Positions 17,611 through 26,512 of a DNA stretch of 64,000 nt are shown in pieces. Under the pieces are notes generated by a model, which saw only the letters and a program-made list of their open reading frames with translations, searched no databases and was not told the origin of the DNA. The position numbers were made by a program, and so were the translations under genes. Position 1 is the stretch's first letter; the number at the start of each line of letters is the position of its first letter. Origin of the DNA: Nocardia sputorum (GTDB taxonomy: Bacteria; Actinomycetota; Actinomycetes; Mycobacteriales; Mycobacteriaceae); assembly GCF_027924405.1 (NCBI RefSeq), contig NZ_AP026978.1, positions 5,394,001 to 5,458,000 on the forward strand. Reading direction: 5' to 3'.

Positions 17611-20135
17611 CAGCGTCCCAATCGCTCGGGCAGGGCCGAACGCGCATTGTTGACGCTGGTCGGCGTACTGGTGATCGCCGCGGCTCGGTCCGGCCGCGCC
17701 GGACCGAGCACCTTGCCGCGGCCGATGCGGTTCAGCGCGTCACGCATGAACATCTCGCCACGACGCTCCTCGGGAATCTGACGACCCGGACCGATGGGAG
17801 GCGAGGTCTCCTCGCGGAGAATCTGCAAGAGGAACGGGGCTTCCTCCAGATCGACGCCCAGCCACTCCAAGCTGTTGCGCGCCAACGTCTCGTCGCGCTG
17901 CCGGAAGACGAATCGGTTCGGGATCAGGTTGTGGGCCGCGCCCTGGAAGTCGGTGGCCGGGTCGTGCGAGGCCAGCCCGATCGCGGCCAGGTGCTTACGG
18001 CCGTCGCGGCTGAAATCCGAGGTGACCGCCGAGCCGACCTGCGTCTGCGTGAAGTGGTGCGCCTCGTCGCCGACCAGCAGGCCGAACCTGCCGTTGTCGG
18101 AGAGAAACGCCTCTCGCGCCGCCACGCCGACCAGTTCGTACAGCGCCGTGCCGAGCCGCTTCGTCAGCGGCAACCGGTTGTACAGGTGCGGCGTGGTGAG
18201 TTCCTCGGCACTCGGCAGTTGCAGATTGTGACTGCGGACGACGGTCGCGGCGGCGTCGAGGCGCAGCGGTCGCAACTTGGGGTCGAACAGCACCGGCACC
18301 CGCTCCACCACGGTGCCGAGTCGCGCCGCGAGATCGGCGTACTCCTCGCCGCGCTCGGGATGCTCCCGTAACCGGCGCACCACTTGGTATAGATCGAGCA
18401 GGCTCTTGATCTTGTGCTCGGCCATGCCTCTGGGTGACAGCAGATTGCTCGCCGCGGCGCCCGCGCCGGAGGTCGGCGACAGATCCAGCAGCGGAAGGAT
18501 CGAGTCCAGCGCGCGTTCACCCGCAATCCGCGGGTTGAACAAACGCAACGGATCCAGCGACACCGTGGGATTGGCCAAGTCGATGATGACCGCGTCGTCG
18601 ATCGACCGCGCGAAGTGCTCCCACTCACCGACCTGACTGCGGTCGATGGCGAGGAACTGCCCGCCCATGTCGTGGACGAGCACCGCCATCAGTTTCAGGA
18701 AATACGACTTGCCCGAGCCGAGTTCGCCGGTCACGGCGAACGAGGCGGACAGATCGTGCAGCGCGGCCTCCATGATGCCGAAGTGGATCGGCTCGAAATG
18801 GCCCGACAGCAGGTTGACACCGATCACCGGCCCGCTGTCGTCGCCGATCTGGCTGGTGGTGAACGGCACGAAACCGGCCCACATGTCCGAGGGAAGGATA
18901 TGGGCGAAGTCGTCGAAGGCACGCCGCGGTGGGCTGCCGGGAATCAGCATCGACCACAGGTCGACCTGCGCGCCGACCGGGGCGGTCATGTCGACCTGGA
19001 ACCGCTTGTAGCGCCGCTTGAGCGTGTTGACCGCGTCCATGGTGGCGTCCCGCGTCGGTCCGCCGATGGCGATGACCGTGGTGAACGAGACCTCCGATTC
19101 CCCGCCGTTGACCTCGAAGTGCTGGTTGTACTCGCCGAGCATGCGGGCTTTCGAGGCCAACGTGTTCTGTGCGAACGAGACCTCCTGGTCCCGCTGATCC
19201 ATCTGCTCGCCGAGCCTGCGCAAACTGAGTTCGTTGTTCTTCAACACCTGTTCGGCGGGCTTGGTCGAGATCCGCATGCCCCAGTCGACGGTGACGTCGC
19301 CGAGACCCTCGAGCACGTTGAGGAACTCGCTGCCGCCGGGAAAGGTCATGCCCGCGTAGGGGAAGGAGTGCGGCGTCAGCATCGCCTGGTAGGACGGGCG
19401 GTACTCGAAATCCGGCTGTACCACCTTGATGACGGGAACGAACGAGGGACGGATACGCCGATTGCTGTCGGCCTGTGCTCCCTCGTCGAGCGCGGCGGAG
19501 CGGAACACCGCCGCCGTCGCGTCGTCCAGTGCGCCCGCACGCGTGGGCGCCACCGGGTCCCCTGCGGCGCCGCGCGAGAGATAGTGCTCCCACAGCCATT
19601 GGAACAGGGCCGCCGGCACCGGAGCCGGATCGAAGTCACCGCCGATCCTGGACAGGATCTCGTTCGCCTTCTCGTCGTATTCGTCCAGGTCGGCGCGCGA
19701 GATCGCGGTCGCATCGATCGTGGGGGTGCTGCCACGCCACAGGCGCGACAGCGCGGACATGCTGGAGTTGCTGGCTCCGACCGGGATCGACAACAGGAAG
19801 ATGCGGGTCTGCGGCATGATCGCGTGCACGCGTTCGTAGGAGGCCACCACCTCGTCGGCGTAGTCCTCGCACTCGTCCAGGTCGACACCCTCCACCATCT
19901 TGGTGAGCACGTCGATCGTGTTCAGCCGCGCCTGGATGCCCAGCAACAGCGATCCGCTCGGCAAATTGGTGACCAGCGCGTGATGCGCCATCTTCACGTC
20001 GTACTTGTCACCGGCCTTGCGCAAGCCGTAGCCGAGCGGGTTGATGAAGTAGGTCGCGGTGACCAGACCCGAATGGGTGAATTGAAGATTGCCGCGAATC
20101 GCCGCGGTGGGCTGTAGATCTCGTCCGAGTGCCAT
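17610..20135 (-). CDS. VirB4-like T4SS ATPase
   Basis: The 841-residue product has an N-terminal VirB4-type region and a C-terminal RecA-like ATPase domain. Walker A is TGELGSGKS at about 470-478 and Walker B is LLVGDEAHHF at about 684-693. VirB4 ATPases power assembly and transport of type IV systems and sit at the cytoplasmic face of the membrane. The ATG at 20135 is chosen over an upstream ATG at 20201 because GGAGGA lies 9 bases before it and it overlaps the preceding stop by one base. The next gene is the VirB6-like partner. This is the firmest diagnostic gene for a T4SS or conjugation machine here. Confidence 0.88.
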   Translation of the reverse strand: MALGRDLQPTAAIRGNLQFTHSGLVTATYFINPLGYGLRKAGDKYDVKMAHHALVTNLPSGSLLLGIQARLNTIDVLTKMVEGVDLDECEDYADEVVASYERVHAIMPQTRIFLLSIPVGASNSSMSALSRLWRGSTPTIDATAISRADLDEYDEKANEILSRIGGDFDPAPVPAALFQWLWEHYLSRGAAGDPVAPTRAGALDDATAAVFRSAALDEGAQADSNRRIRPSFVPVIKVVQPDFEYRPSYQAMLTPHSFPYAGMTFPGGSEFLNVLEGLGDVTVDWGMRISTKPAEQVLKNNELSLRRLGEQMDQRDQEVSFAQNTLASKARMLGEYNQHFEVNGGESEVSFTTVIAIGGPTRDATMDAVNTLKRRYKRFQVDMTAPVGAQVDLWSMLIPGSPPRRAFDDFAHILPSDMWAGFVPFTTSQIGDDSGPVIGVNLLSGHFEPIHFGIMEAALHDLSASFAVTGELGSGKSYFLKLMAVLVHDMGGQFLAIDRSQVGEWEHFARSIDDAVIIDLANPTVSLDPLRLFNPRIAGERALDSILPLLDLSPTSGAGAAASNLLSPRGMAEHKIKSLLDLYQVVRRLREHPERGEEYADLAARLGTVVERVPVLFDPKLRPLRLDAAATVVRSHNLQLPSAEELTTPHLYNRLPLTKRLGTALYELVGVAAREAFLSDNGRFGLLVGDEAHHFTQTQVGSAVTSDFSRDGRKHLAAIGLASHDPATDFQGAAHNLIPNRFVFRQRDETLARNSLEWLGVDLEEAPFLLQILREETSPPIGPGRQIPEERRGEMFMRDALNRIGRGKVLGPARPDRAAAITSTPTSVNNARSALPERLGR

Positions 20136-20680
20136 CAGGGGCGTCCTCCGGAGGCTGTGCCGTTGCTGTCGCCGTTGTCGTTGCCGTTCAGTCGCCGCCA
20201 CAGGTCGGTGGCCTTACCGCCTCCACTCACCACCTCGAGCAGGCGGATGCCGGATTTCGGCTCGGCGGCCACCGCTGCGCCCGGGCGATCGGGCAGAAGG
20301 AGGACCACGGTCTCCTCGATGAACATGGTGTGGCGCACGGAGTCACTGGTGATCGGCATCCCCGAGGCCGACACCGGCTTGCGGTACACGATGAGCCTGC
20401 TGAGCCAGAAAGCTCGCGAGAGCATCCGGACGCCCGTGTACGGCACGAGCCCGAGCACGAAGACCGCCAGGATGGTGATTGCCAGACCCGTGATGAAAGT
20501 GACGGCCGGGTTCAGCGGCAACGCCATCGCGCCCACCGACGTCACCGACATCATCGCCACGGCGGCGGCGACCTGCGGCAGGGTGTAGGGGCCGAACGGC
20601 AGCTTCTGCCCGTTCTGCGCCTTGCCGATCATCGTGGGCACACGTTTGATCGGCGTGAACACCTTGATCACTTGGGTCAT
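20135..20680 (-). CDS. VirB3/PrgI-like inner-membrane T4SS protein
   Basis: The 181-residue product has a short cytoplasmic N-terminus. Two closely spaced membrane segments follow (about 35-57 and 60-85) and then a soluble C-terminal part. That topology and its place directly before virB4 match VirB3 or the PrgI family of Gram-positive conjugation systems, which bind VirB4 at the membrane. The start overlaps the upstream stop by four bases (ATGA). The C-terminal 30 residues are Asn/Gly/Asp-rich. The name rests on topology and gene order rather than motif identity. Confidence 0.65.
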   Translation of the reverse strand: MTQVIKVFTPIKRVPTMIGKAQNGQKLPFGPYTLPQVAAAVAMMSVTSVGAMALPLNPAVTFITGLAITILAVFVLGLVPYTGVRMLSRAFWLSRLIVYRKPVSASGMPITSDSVRHTMFIEETVVLLLPDRPGAAVAAEPKSGIRLLEVVSGGGKATDLWRRLNGNDNGDSNGTASGGRP

Positions 20681-20937
20681 CGATAGCCACCGATGGGGTG
20701 ATCAGGAACGATGAGGTTCGCGTCCGTTCGCGCGTAATTGATGGTCGTGGGCAGAATCCAGATCACCACCCCGGCCATCAACCCCGATCCGAAGACGACG
20801 ATGATCCGCGCCGGCGACAGCCTGGATTTCGCCGCCTCGGAGATCACCACACCGATCGTGACGATGGCGATGATGATCATCCCACCCCATCGGACAAAGA
20901 TCAGAATGCCATAGAGGATGTTGCTCAGATTACCCAT
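20677..20937 (-). CDS. Small two-helix membrane protein, VirB2/TrbC-like
   Basis: The 86-residue protein has two membrane segments (about 5-32 and 42-62) separated by a basic loop (SEAAKSRLSPAR). There is no cleavable signal. Size, topology and position before the VirB3-like gene suit a pilin-like VirB2/TrbC subunit or the TcpD-type small protein of Gram-positive systems. It lies 16 bases after the TcpC-like gene and overlaps the next start. Function is inferred from context. Confidence 0.6.
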   Translation of the reverse strand: MGNLSNILYGILIFVRWGGMIIIAIVTIGVVISEAAKSRLSPARIIVVFGSGLMAGVVIWILPTTINYARTDANLIVPDHPIGGYR

Positions 20938-20953
20938 CGGGCTGCCTCTCGGA

Positions 20954-21979
20954 TCAGTTCTGTGTCGCCGGCGGAATCGTCACCGACGGCGAGGAAGACG
21001 AGGTGGAGGTGGGCGGCGCTCCGCCGCGCGAATCCTGACCGACGACCACCGCCAGCGGACTCGCCAAGGCGGGAATCGGATCGATGGACACCACTTGCCA
21101 CTGGCCCGCGTTGCGAATCATGGTGAGCGGGTAGGCCAGTGTCGAGGTGGCGCCCGTGTCGGCTTTGGGGTTGACGGTGGCCAGCACTTGGGCCTTCGCA
21201 CCACCGGAGCCGCAGCTCGAATCGTCCGTGGTGAGCGAGGTCAGCTCGACGGCGGTGAATGGCGGCGGCTTCAGCGCGGCCAGCCCGGCATCCGGGGTGG
21301 TGTAGCGCGCCACATCGCCATTCCCGGCCAGCATGGCACTCAGGAAGCCCGCGGCTACCTGCCCGAGGGGCGTATCCGGTGCGCAAGGCGCGCCATAGGC
21401 GAGTTTGAGGTCGACGCCCTTGCCGGGCGGCTGGACCACCGCCGGCGTCGACAGCGCGCGCAACCGCCCGTCGGAGAACGAGACCGCGACACGATAGAAC
21501 TGACGCTGGTCGGACGGAGCGGCGGTCGCGGCTTTGCCGACTCGGACCGACACGGTCACCGACCAGACCTCGAGCCCGCCCGCCGCGAGCGCACGCGAGA
21601 CATAGACGACCGACGGGTCGGAGACGTGGCGCGCGGACGACGGCAGCGTGATCTGCTGATTGGAGCCGACGAATTCGCCGAGCCGATCCTGCTGTCCCGC
21701 AGTGGCGGTCAGATAGGTGACGACGAACTGCTCGGCGAAAGACCCGGCCAATTGCGCATGCCCGACAATAGCCGTCGTCGAATCATCCGACGGCGCGGGC
21801 GGACCCGAATCGAAGACGCTGAGAATCGCGTGGCCGCCACCGAGTACGGCGAGTACCGCGAGCACGGCGACTACGATGTTGTCGCGACGGCGGCGGGCGG
21901 CCATCCGGCGAAGCAGTGCCTCACCCGAATCTGCCGGTCCCCGAACCACTGTCCTCACTCCCGAAATGGTAGAGAGCAC
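20954..21979 (-). CDS. TcpC-family conjugal transfer protein (VirB8-like)
   Basis: The 341-residue product has a basic cytoplasmic N-terminus, one membrane segment at about 34-54 and a large extracytoplasmic part with two similar-sized alpha/beta domains (about 75-195 and 205-305). A Ser/Thr/Pro tail follows. This is the layout of TcpC, the VirB8-like scaffold of Gram-positive conjugation systems, whose tandem NTF2-like domains sit outside the membrane. The start is a GTG. It is the first gene of the T4SS core and lies 46 bases after the Rv3651-like gene, with a small dyad between them. Confidence 0.75.
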   Translation of the reverse strand: MLSTISGVRTVVRGPADSGEALLRRMAARRRRDNIVVAVLAVLAVLGGGHAILSVFDSGPPAPSDDSTTAIVGHAQLAGSFAEQFVVTYLTATAGQQDRLGEFVGSNQQITLPSSARHVSDPSVVYVSRALAAGGLEVWSVTVSVRVGKAATAAPSDQRQFYRVAVSFSDGRLRALSTPAVVQPPGKGVDLKLAYGAPCAPDTPLGQVAAGFLSAMLAGNGDVARYTTPDAGLAALKPPPFTAVELTSLTTDDSSCGSGGAKAQVLATVNPKADTGATSTLAYPLTMIRNAGQWQVVSIDPIPALASPLAVVVGQDSRGGAPPTSTSSSSPSVTIPPATQN

Positions 21980-22002
21980 AGGCGTTCTTAACCGGCCGGT
22001 AG

Positions 22003-22018
22003 TTCCCAGTCGTGGGAA
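22003..22018. promoter_or_regulatory. Small dyad upstream of the T4SS genes
   Basis: TTCCCA-GTCG-TGGGAA forms a perfect 6-bp inverted repeat, 24 bases before the TcpC-like start and 8 bases after the stop of the preceding gene. A sister dyad lies at 12509-12524. It could be an operator for the T4SS operon or a weak terminator. Confidence 0.35.
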
Positions 22019-22025
22019 TCAATCG

Positions 22026-23162
22026 TCAGCAGGCCGGGCTGCTTTTCATCCGCCCCGCAAGCCAATGCCGCAATTGTTCGTCATAGCCGATCGGCGCGCT
22101 GCGCTGCCGCGGTTCCAGGACCTGACGATGGGTTTCCAGCAGCGGAACGTCGTCGGCGACCCGGACCAGCTGAGCGATCGCCAGCTGTCTGCTGGAGTAC
22201 CCGGGATAGGGATAGAGGAGCAACGAGGTGGGCGTGTAGCCACCGCCGTAGTTGAGTACTCGCAACGTCACGCCGCAACTGTCGCCCGACCGCAGCCGAT
22301 CGCCGAGTTCCGCCAGCTTGGGACGGTCTTCCGGATGGAAGACGTCGACGGGCCGGAAGAGATAGTCCCACCGCACCCACGGCGCGGGGTCCGTCAGCCA
22401 GTGCGAGATGCTGGTGTGCTCGAGCTGGACCACGGCCAGATGCGTACCCGCCCGGCGATGCGCCTCACGCAATCCGATGCGCTCCAAGGTGGGCCACGCC
22501 GCGGGCGCGTTCTCCGAGGTCACATCCTCGATCAGCCACCACGCACCGCGCGTGCGCTCGTCGTCGCGGGCCCGGATGGTGATCCGCCACTGGGCCGGGC
22601 GTCCGAATCCGTGCACCACGGTGGTGTCGAACTGCATCCGCTCACCGGGCTTGGGGTCGTAGAGGAGATCGAGGACCTCCGCGTGCCGATCGAAGCTCGA
22701 GACCCGGTGGAACAGTTCCGCGATCGACATCCGAGGGACGTACTGTTCGACGGTGCTGCCGGACAGTCGCGTGATACCGCTGGGCTGCTGGATCGTCTGA
22801 CTGCTCAGGTCCCAGATGGCGCCCACCGCGGGGCGCGGCGCGGCAACGCGCTCGGATGCCGGTCCGAGCCACAGTCGGACCGCGTGCACGTCGCCGGCCG
22901 GGCCGAAGATCGGGCGGATGAGTAGCTGGTGCCGTCCCGCGCGCGTCTGAATGGCCAGATCGACATCCTGCGCCTGGTCGTGCGCGGTATGGATCGCCTC
23001 GGTCAGGCCCGCGGTCGTCAGCTTGTCGTACAACGCGGGCGTTTTGGACAGCGTCCGCTGCAACACCCGCTGCCAGCTCGCGAACTCACGCGGTGCGTCC
23101 CCCACCGAGGCCACGGACATGCCGTCCGGCGCCAACGTCTCGATCGTCACCCAAGGAATCAC
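22026..23162 (-). CDS. Rv3651-like (DUF5593) sensor-type protein
   Basis: The 378-residue cytosolic product has no membrane segment. Its N-terminal part contains VHAVRLWLGPA and a following IWDLS segment. These resemble the mycobacterial Rv3651 family, which has an N-terminal domain followed by GAF/PAS-like domains. Residues about 150-260 and 270-360 look like two further alpha/beta sensor domains. The start is a GTG at 23162 with no clear ribosome site; a GTG at 23150 is an alternative. It lies on the same strand as the T4SS genes. Ligand and role are unknown, and the family call is moderate. Confidence 0.55.
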   Translation of the reverse strand: MIPWVTIETLAPDGMSVASVGDAPREFASWQRVLQRTLSKTPALYDKLTTAGLTEAIHTAHDQAQDVDLAIQTRAGRHQLLIRPIFGPAGDVHAVRLWLGPASERVAAPRPAVGAIWDLSSQTIQQPSGITRLSGSTVEQYVPRMSIAELFHRVSSFDRHAEVLDLLYDPKPGERMQFDTTVVHGFGRPAQWRITIRARDDERTRGAWWLIEDVTSENAPAAWPTLERIGLREAHRRAGTHLAVVQLEHTSISHWLTDPAPWVRWDYLFRPVDVFHPEDRPKLAELGDRLRSGDSCGVTLRVLNYGGGYTPTSLLLYPYPGYSSRQLAIAQLVRVADDVPLLETHRQVLEPRQRSAPIGYDEQLRHWLAGRMKSSPAC

Positions 23163-23527
23163 TGCGCCACTTCGCTTCGCACTTGCCCGACCAGCCGTTC
23201 CTCCGGGTCCGCCTCAACCCGGATGAGACATCTTGTGACTCAGGCAATGTACCGTTATTTAGCGGCTCAATCAACCCGTGAGAGAACCGTCCGTTCTCAT
23301 GAAGTCTCCGTCATGTTCATGGGACACACGCAGGCGTGTTCATTTTGTTCACGTTAAGTTCGGCCGAGGCCCCCTCATACCGGCGCGCAACGCGACGGCA
23401 CATCCGCCGCAAACCAGCGCACAAGATCAACAGCAGCCGCCATCCGAGGCCCGTAGCATTCTCGTGGCTAGTTTGGCCCGCAACCGGAACCCTTTCTCGC
23501 CCAGGGCTTGTGCCGCAGCGCGAAAGA
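23163..23527. promoter_or_regulatory. Intergenic region with palindrome GAGAAC-N5-GTTCTC
   Basis: No gene is supported in these 365 bases. The palindrome at 23282-23298 lies 120-136 bases before the Rv3651-like start and contains AACGGACGGTT (minus strand). This differs by one base from an element in the whiB-merR region. The region is less GC-rich than its surroundings and probably holds the promoter of the Rv3651-like gene. Confidence 0.4.
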
Positions 23528-24421
23528 TCAGGCGTTCCTTCCAGCCAGCGCCAGCACACCTGCACCCAAGACCGTCGCGATGTCCCCGAGCTGCGAAGGA
23601 ATCACGCGCAATCCGGGCAGGAAGCTCAGCCTGGCGTGCGTGGCGACGGCTTCGCCCAGCGGTTTCCACAACACGGGTCCGGCTCCGGCGAGCGAGCCGC
23701 CGAGCACCACGAGGTCGATATCGAGCAATGCCGCCACCGAGGCGATCGCCCGGCCGAGCGCCGTGCCCGCCCGCCCGAGCGCCGCGGCCGGTATGTCCTC
23801 GCCCACGCGCGCGGCATCCAGCAATTCCGGCACCGACGTGCCCGCCCAGCCCTGCTCCCGCGCCCAGCGCACCACGGCCAAGCCGCCGGCGACCGCCTCC
23901 AGACATCCGCGGCCGCCACAGGAGCACCGATCGTCGAAGCCGGGAACCAGGACATGACCTACGTGCCCCGCGTTGCCGGTACGCCCCACCAAGCTGAAGC
24001 CGCCAACCACGACCCCGCCGGTGATGCGATCGGAGACCCCGATCGCCAGGCTGTCCATCACTCCGCTCGTCGCGCCGAAACCTCGCTCCGCCAACGCCAG
24101 GCAGACGCCGTCCAGCGCGAGCGGAACCTGCGCGTCCGGGAACAGCTTCCGCGCGGCTTGCACGATCCCGAAACCCGCTCGCCACTCCGGAACATCGGCG
24201 GGAGCGATCACCCCGGCCGCCATGTCGATCGGCCCGGCCGAAGCGATGCCGAGGGCGGTGACCTGGTCACCGCCCGCGACCTCGAGCAGCAGCTCCTGGC
24301 ATCGGTCCCAGGCGCCCGTCGCCGGGATCGGGATCCTGCGGATGTCGTCGGTGTCGACATCGTCGGCGACCCTGGTCGCCGCGAAGCCCGACGACCCGAT
24401 CTCCAATGCCAGCACTGTCAT
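23528..24421 (-). CDS. ROK-family protein (sugar kinase type)
   Basis: The 297-residue product has an N-terminal phosphate-binding strand (ALEIGSSGFAATRV) in place of the usual DIGGTK. It has the ROK zinc motif CSCGGRGCLE at about residue 170 and the GHVGHV histidine just before it. ROK proteins phosphorylate glucose or N-acetyl sugars, or act as repressors when they carry an HTH domain; there is none here. The first glycine-rich loop departs from the DxGGT pattern and keeps only ExGSS, so substrate and activity are uncertain. It stands alone between the Rv3651-like and WhiB-like genes. Confidence 0.8.
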   Translation of the reverse strand: MTVLALEIGSSGFAATRVADDVDTDDIRRIPIPATGAWDRCQELLLEVAGGDQVTALGIASAGPIDMAAGVIAPADVPEWRAGFGIVQAARKLFPDAQVPLALDGVCLALAERGFGATSGVMDSLAIGVSDRITGGVVVGGFSLVGRTGNAGHVGHVLVPGFDDRCSCGGRGCLEAVAGGLAVVRWAREQGWAGTSVPELLDAARVGEDIPAAALGRAGTALGRAIASVAALLDIDLVVLGGSLAGAGPVLWKPLGEAVATHARLSFLPGLRVIPSQLGDIATVLGAGVLALAGRNA

Positions 24422-24471
24422 GAGTTACACACCACCGAAGGACTCGACGCGAAAAGGTGCACGCAGCATAG

Positions 24472-24924
24472 TCACAGACCGTCGGTGCCGGTCGGTTTCA
24501 GCGGTTGCCCGAGCACGATGTGCCGACGGGGCGCGGGAAGAGTGGAGACGGTGCGCAGCGGACGCGGTCCGGTACGGATGATCCGCATGGGGCGCTTGTG
24601 GTCGATCGGCGCGGCGCGGTGGCGGTCCAGGTTCTCGATGACGCCGCCGGAGTTGTCATAGGCGACGCCGGCCCAGATCATCGCGCGGGGGCCGTCACCG
24701 CGGGAGGTCAGCGCCTGCGCCAGCTGTTGGCACTGCACGAGCAAAGGGCAACTCTGGCAGGTGCGCACCGCTGCTCGCCAGGCATCCGGATTCCCGGTGT
24801 CCATGTCCCAGTTGTCGGGGACGTCGGCGCACGGGGGCCGCTGGTTCGACTTTGCCGGAATCGACGAGACCTTTGCTGACGCAATGGATCCCGTGTCCAT
24901 CGGAAGGGTTCGCGTAATGCTCAT
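24472..24924 (-). CDS. WhiB-like iron-sulfur regulator
   Basis: The 150-residue product carries the four-cysteine WhiB arrangement Cys32-x23-Cys56-x2-Cys59-x5-Cys65 (CQSCPLLVQC), which binds a 4Fe-4S cluster. A WAGVAYD turn follows, corresponding to the GVWGG signature. A basic Arg/Pro-rich C-terminus takes the place of the usual short AT-hook. WhiB proteins regulate transcription by binding sigma factor SigA region 4. The ATG at 24924 is preferred because GGAG sits 6 bases upstream; ATGs at 24930 and 24990 are in frame. It is divergent from the merR gene, and the palindromes between them could control both. Confidence 0.8.
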   Translation of the reverse strand: MSITRTLPMDTGSIASAKVSSIPAKSNQRPPCADVPDNWDMDTGNPDAWRAAVRTCQSCPLLVQCQQLAQALTSRGDGPRAMIWAGVAYDNSGGVIENLDRHRAAPIDHKRPMRIIRTGPRPLRTVSTLPAPRRHIVLGQPLKPTGTDGL

Positions 24925-25088
24925 AGCCATCTCCGGGGATGCCGAGCACACACCTCTGGCAGGTGCGTGGCCCATGGATCGGACGGTCATCAGGGCTGCT
25001 CAACAGTCCCCGGAACCCAGCCGCGATAAGCTGGTCTACGCACGGTAGCCCACTGTTGCCCAGCACACAACCTCTTGTGCCGCTATGT

Positions 25089-25156
25089 AACGGCTCGTTG
25101 ACCTTGAAGCAACACCCAGCTACCGTCTTTAACGGCACGTTATGAAACGGACCGTT
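25089..25156. promoter_or_regulatory. Three copies of an AACG-N3-CGTT operator-like palindrome
   Basis: AACGGCTCGTT (25089-25099), AACGGCACGTT (25131-25141) and AACGGACCGTT (25146-25156) lie between the divergent whiB-like and merR genes. Their centres are 42 and 15 bp apart. The third overlaps the expected -35 region of merR. One-mismatch relatives lie at 25928-25938, just after merR, and at 23285-23295. Autoregulation by the MerR protein is the simplest reading. Confidence 0.55.
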
Positions 25157-25173
25157 TTCCACGGGGGCCCGAC

Positions 25174-25191
25174 TATGGTTTCCTTTTAAAC
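25174..25191 (+). promoter_or_regulatory. Probable merR promoter, nearly leaderless
   Basis: TATGGT at 25174-25179 is a plausible -10 box 12 bases before the merR ATG. No ribosome site precedes that ATG. Transcription would start within a few bases of the codon, giving a leaderless or very short-leader mRNA, common in this order. Confidence 0.4.
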
Positions 25192-25914
25192 ATGGCTGCA
25201 GACTCTGAATTCACGATCGACGAACTGGCACGGGCAGCCGACACCACCGTGCGCAGCGTCCGCGTGTACCACGAGCGAGGGCTCCTGCCCTCGCCGGAGG
25301 TGCGCGGGCGGATCGGGTATTACGGGTCGGACCACCTCAACCGGCTGCAAACGATCAGCCGCCTGCTGGGGCGTGGCATGAAGCTGAACGGGATCAGGGA
25401 GCTGCTCGAGGCCTGGGACCGCGGCGACGGACTCGCCGATGTACTCGGCGTCAAGAACGCGAACGCAGCCGAACCGGATCCGGAAGCCACCACCGAGCCA
25501 CAGGACAGCTACGCCGAGTTGCCGGACTACGCGAAGCAGGCGCTGGCCTCCAGCGAAGACCCGCTCGAGGCGTACCGGGTCACCAATCCGCGGTGCTGCG
25601 ATCTGGCCACCCGGCTCGCCGACACCGGGCTGCCGATGCAGGACACGTTCCAATTGGTCGAGCGACTGCGCGCGGACTGCGATCGCATCGCCGACCGCTT
25701 CGCCACCGAACTGTTCTACCGTCTCGCCGGGCAGACCTACGAAGAATCCGCACGGACCCCCCGCGATCGCACGAAGCTGGAGACCGATCTGGCGATCGCC
25801 CGGTTGATCGTCACCCGGGCCACGTCGGAGCTGATCGACCAGGCGTTCGCCCGGCACTCCGAGCTGCCGCCGCCCACGGTGGCCTCCAGCCCGCAGATGC
25901 AAGCGGAGCAGTGA
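25192..25914 (+). CDS. MerR-family transcriptional regulator
   Basis: The 240-residue product begins with a MerR winged helix-turn-helix (about 7-78): FTIDELARAADTTVRSVRVY, then the YHERGLLPSP wing and a coiled helix. MerR proteins bind small palindromes between promoter boxes and respond through the C-terminal domain. Here that domain (about 100-230) is helical with two adjacent cysteines (NPRCCDL). It is too long for the metal-binding MerR subgroup and resembles none I can name. Palindromes upstream and a related one just downstream of the gene suggest autoregulation. Confidence 0.82.
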   Translation: MAADSEFTIDELARAADTTVRSVRVYHERGLLPSPEVRGRIGYYGSDHLNRLQTISRLLGRGMKLNGIRELLEAWDRGDGLADVLGVKNANAAEPDPEATTEPQDSYAELPDYAKQALASSEDPLEAYRVTNPRCCDLATRLADTGLPMQDTFQLVERLRADCDRIADRFATELFYRLAGQTYEESARTPRDRTKLETDLAIARLIVTRATSELIDQAFARHSELPPPTVASSPQMQAEQ

Positions 25915-26389
<475 letters not shown>

Positions 26390-26441
26390 TGGCCCTCGCG
26401 GCGACCGGGGCGGGCCGCCGACGAGGATGAATACTCCGTGG

Positions 26442-26512
<71 letters not shown>

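Noticed and set aside
1..22000. Cluster considered as a complete conjugative element
   Set aside because: No relaxase, coupling protein, replication gene, integrase or transfer origin is visible, so only the secretion core can be claimed.
23317..23565. 82-codon minus-strand frame overlapping the ROK gene end
   Set aside because: Conflicts with the well-supported ROK frame and shows no domain.
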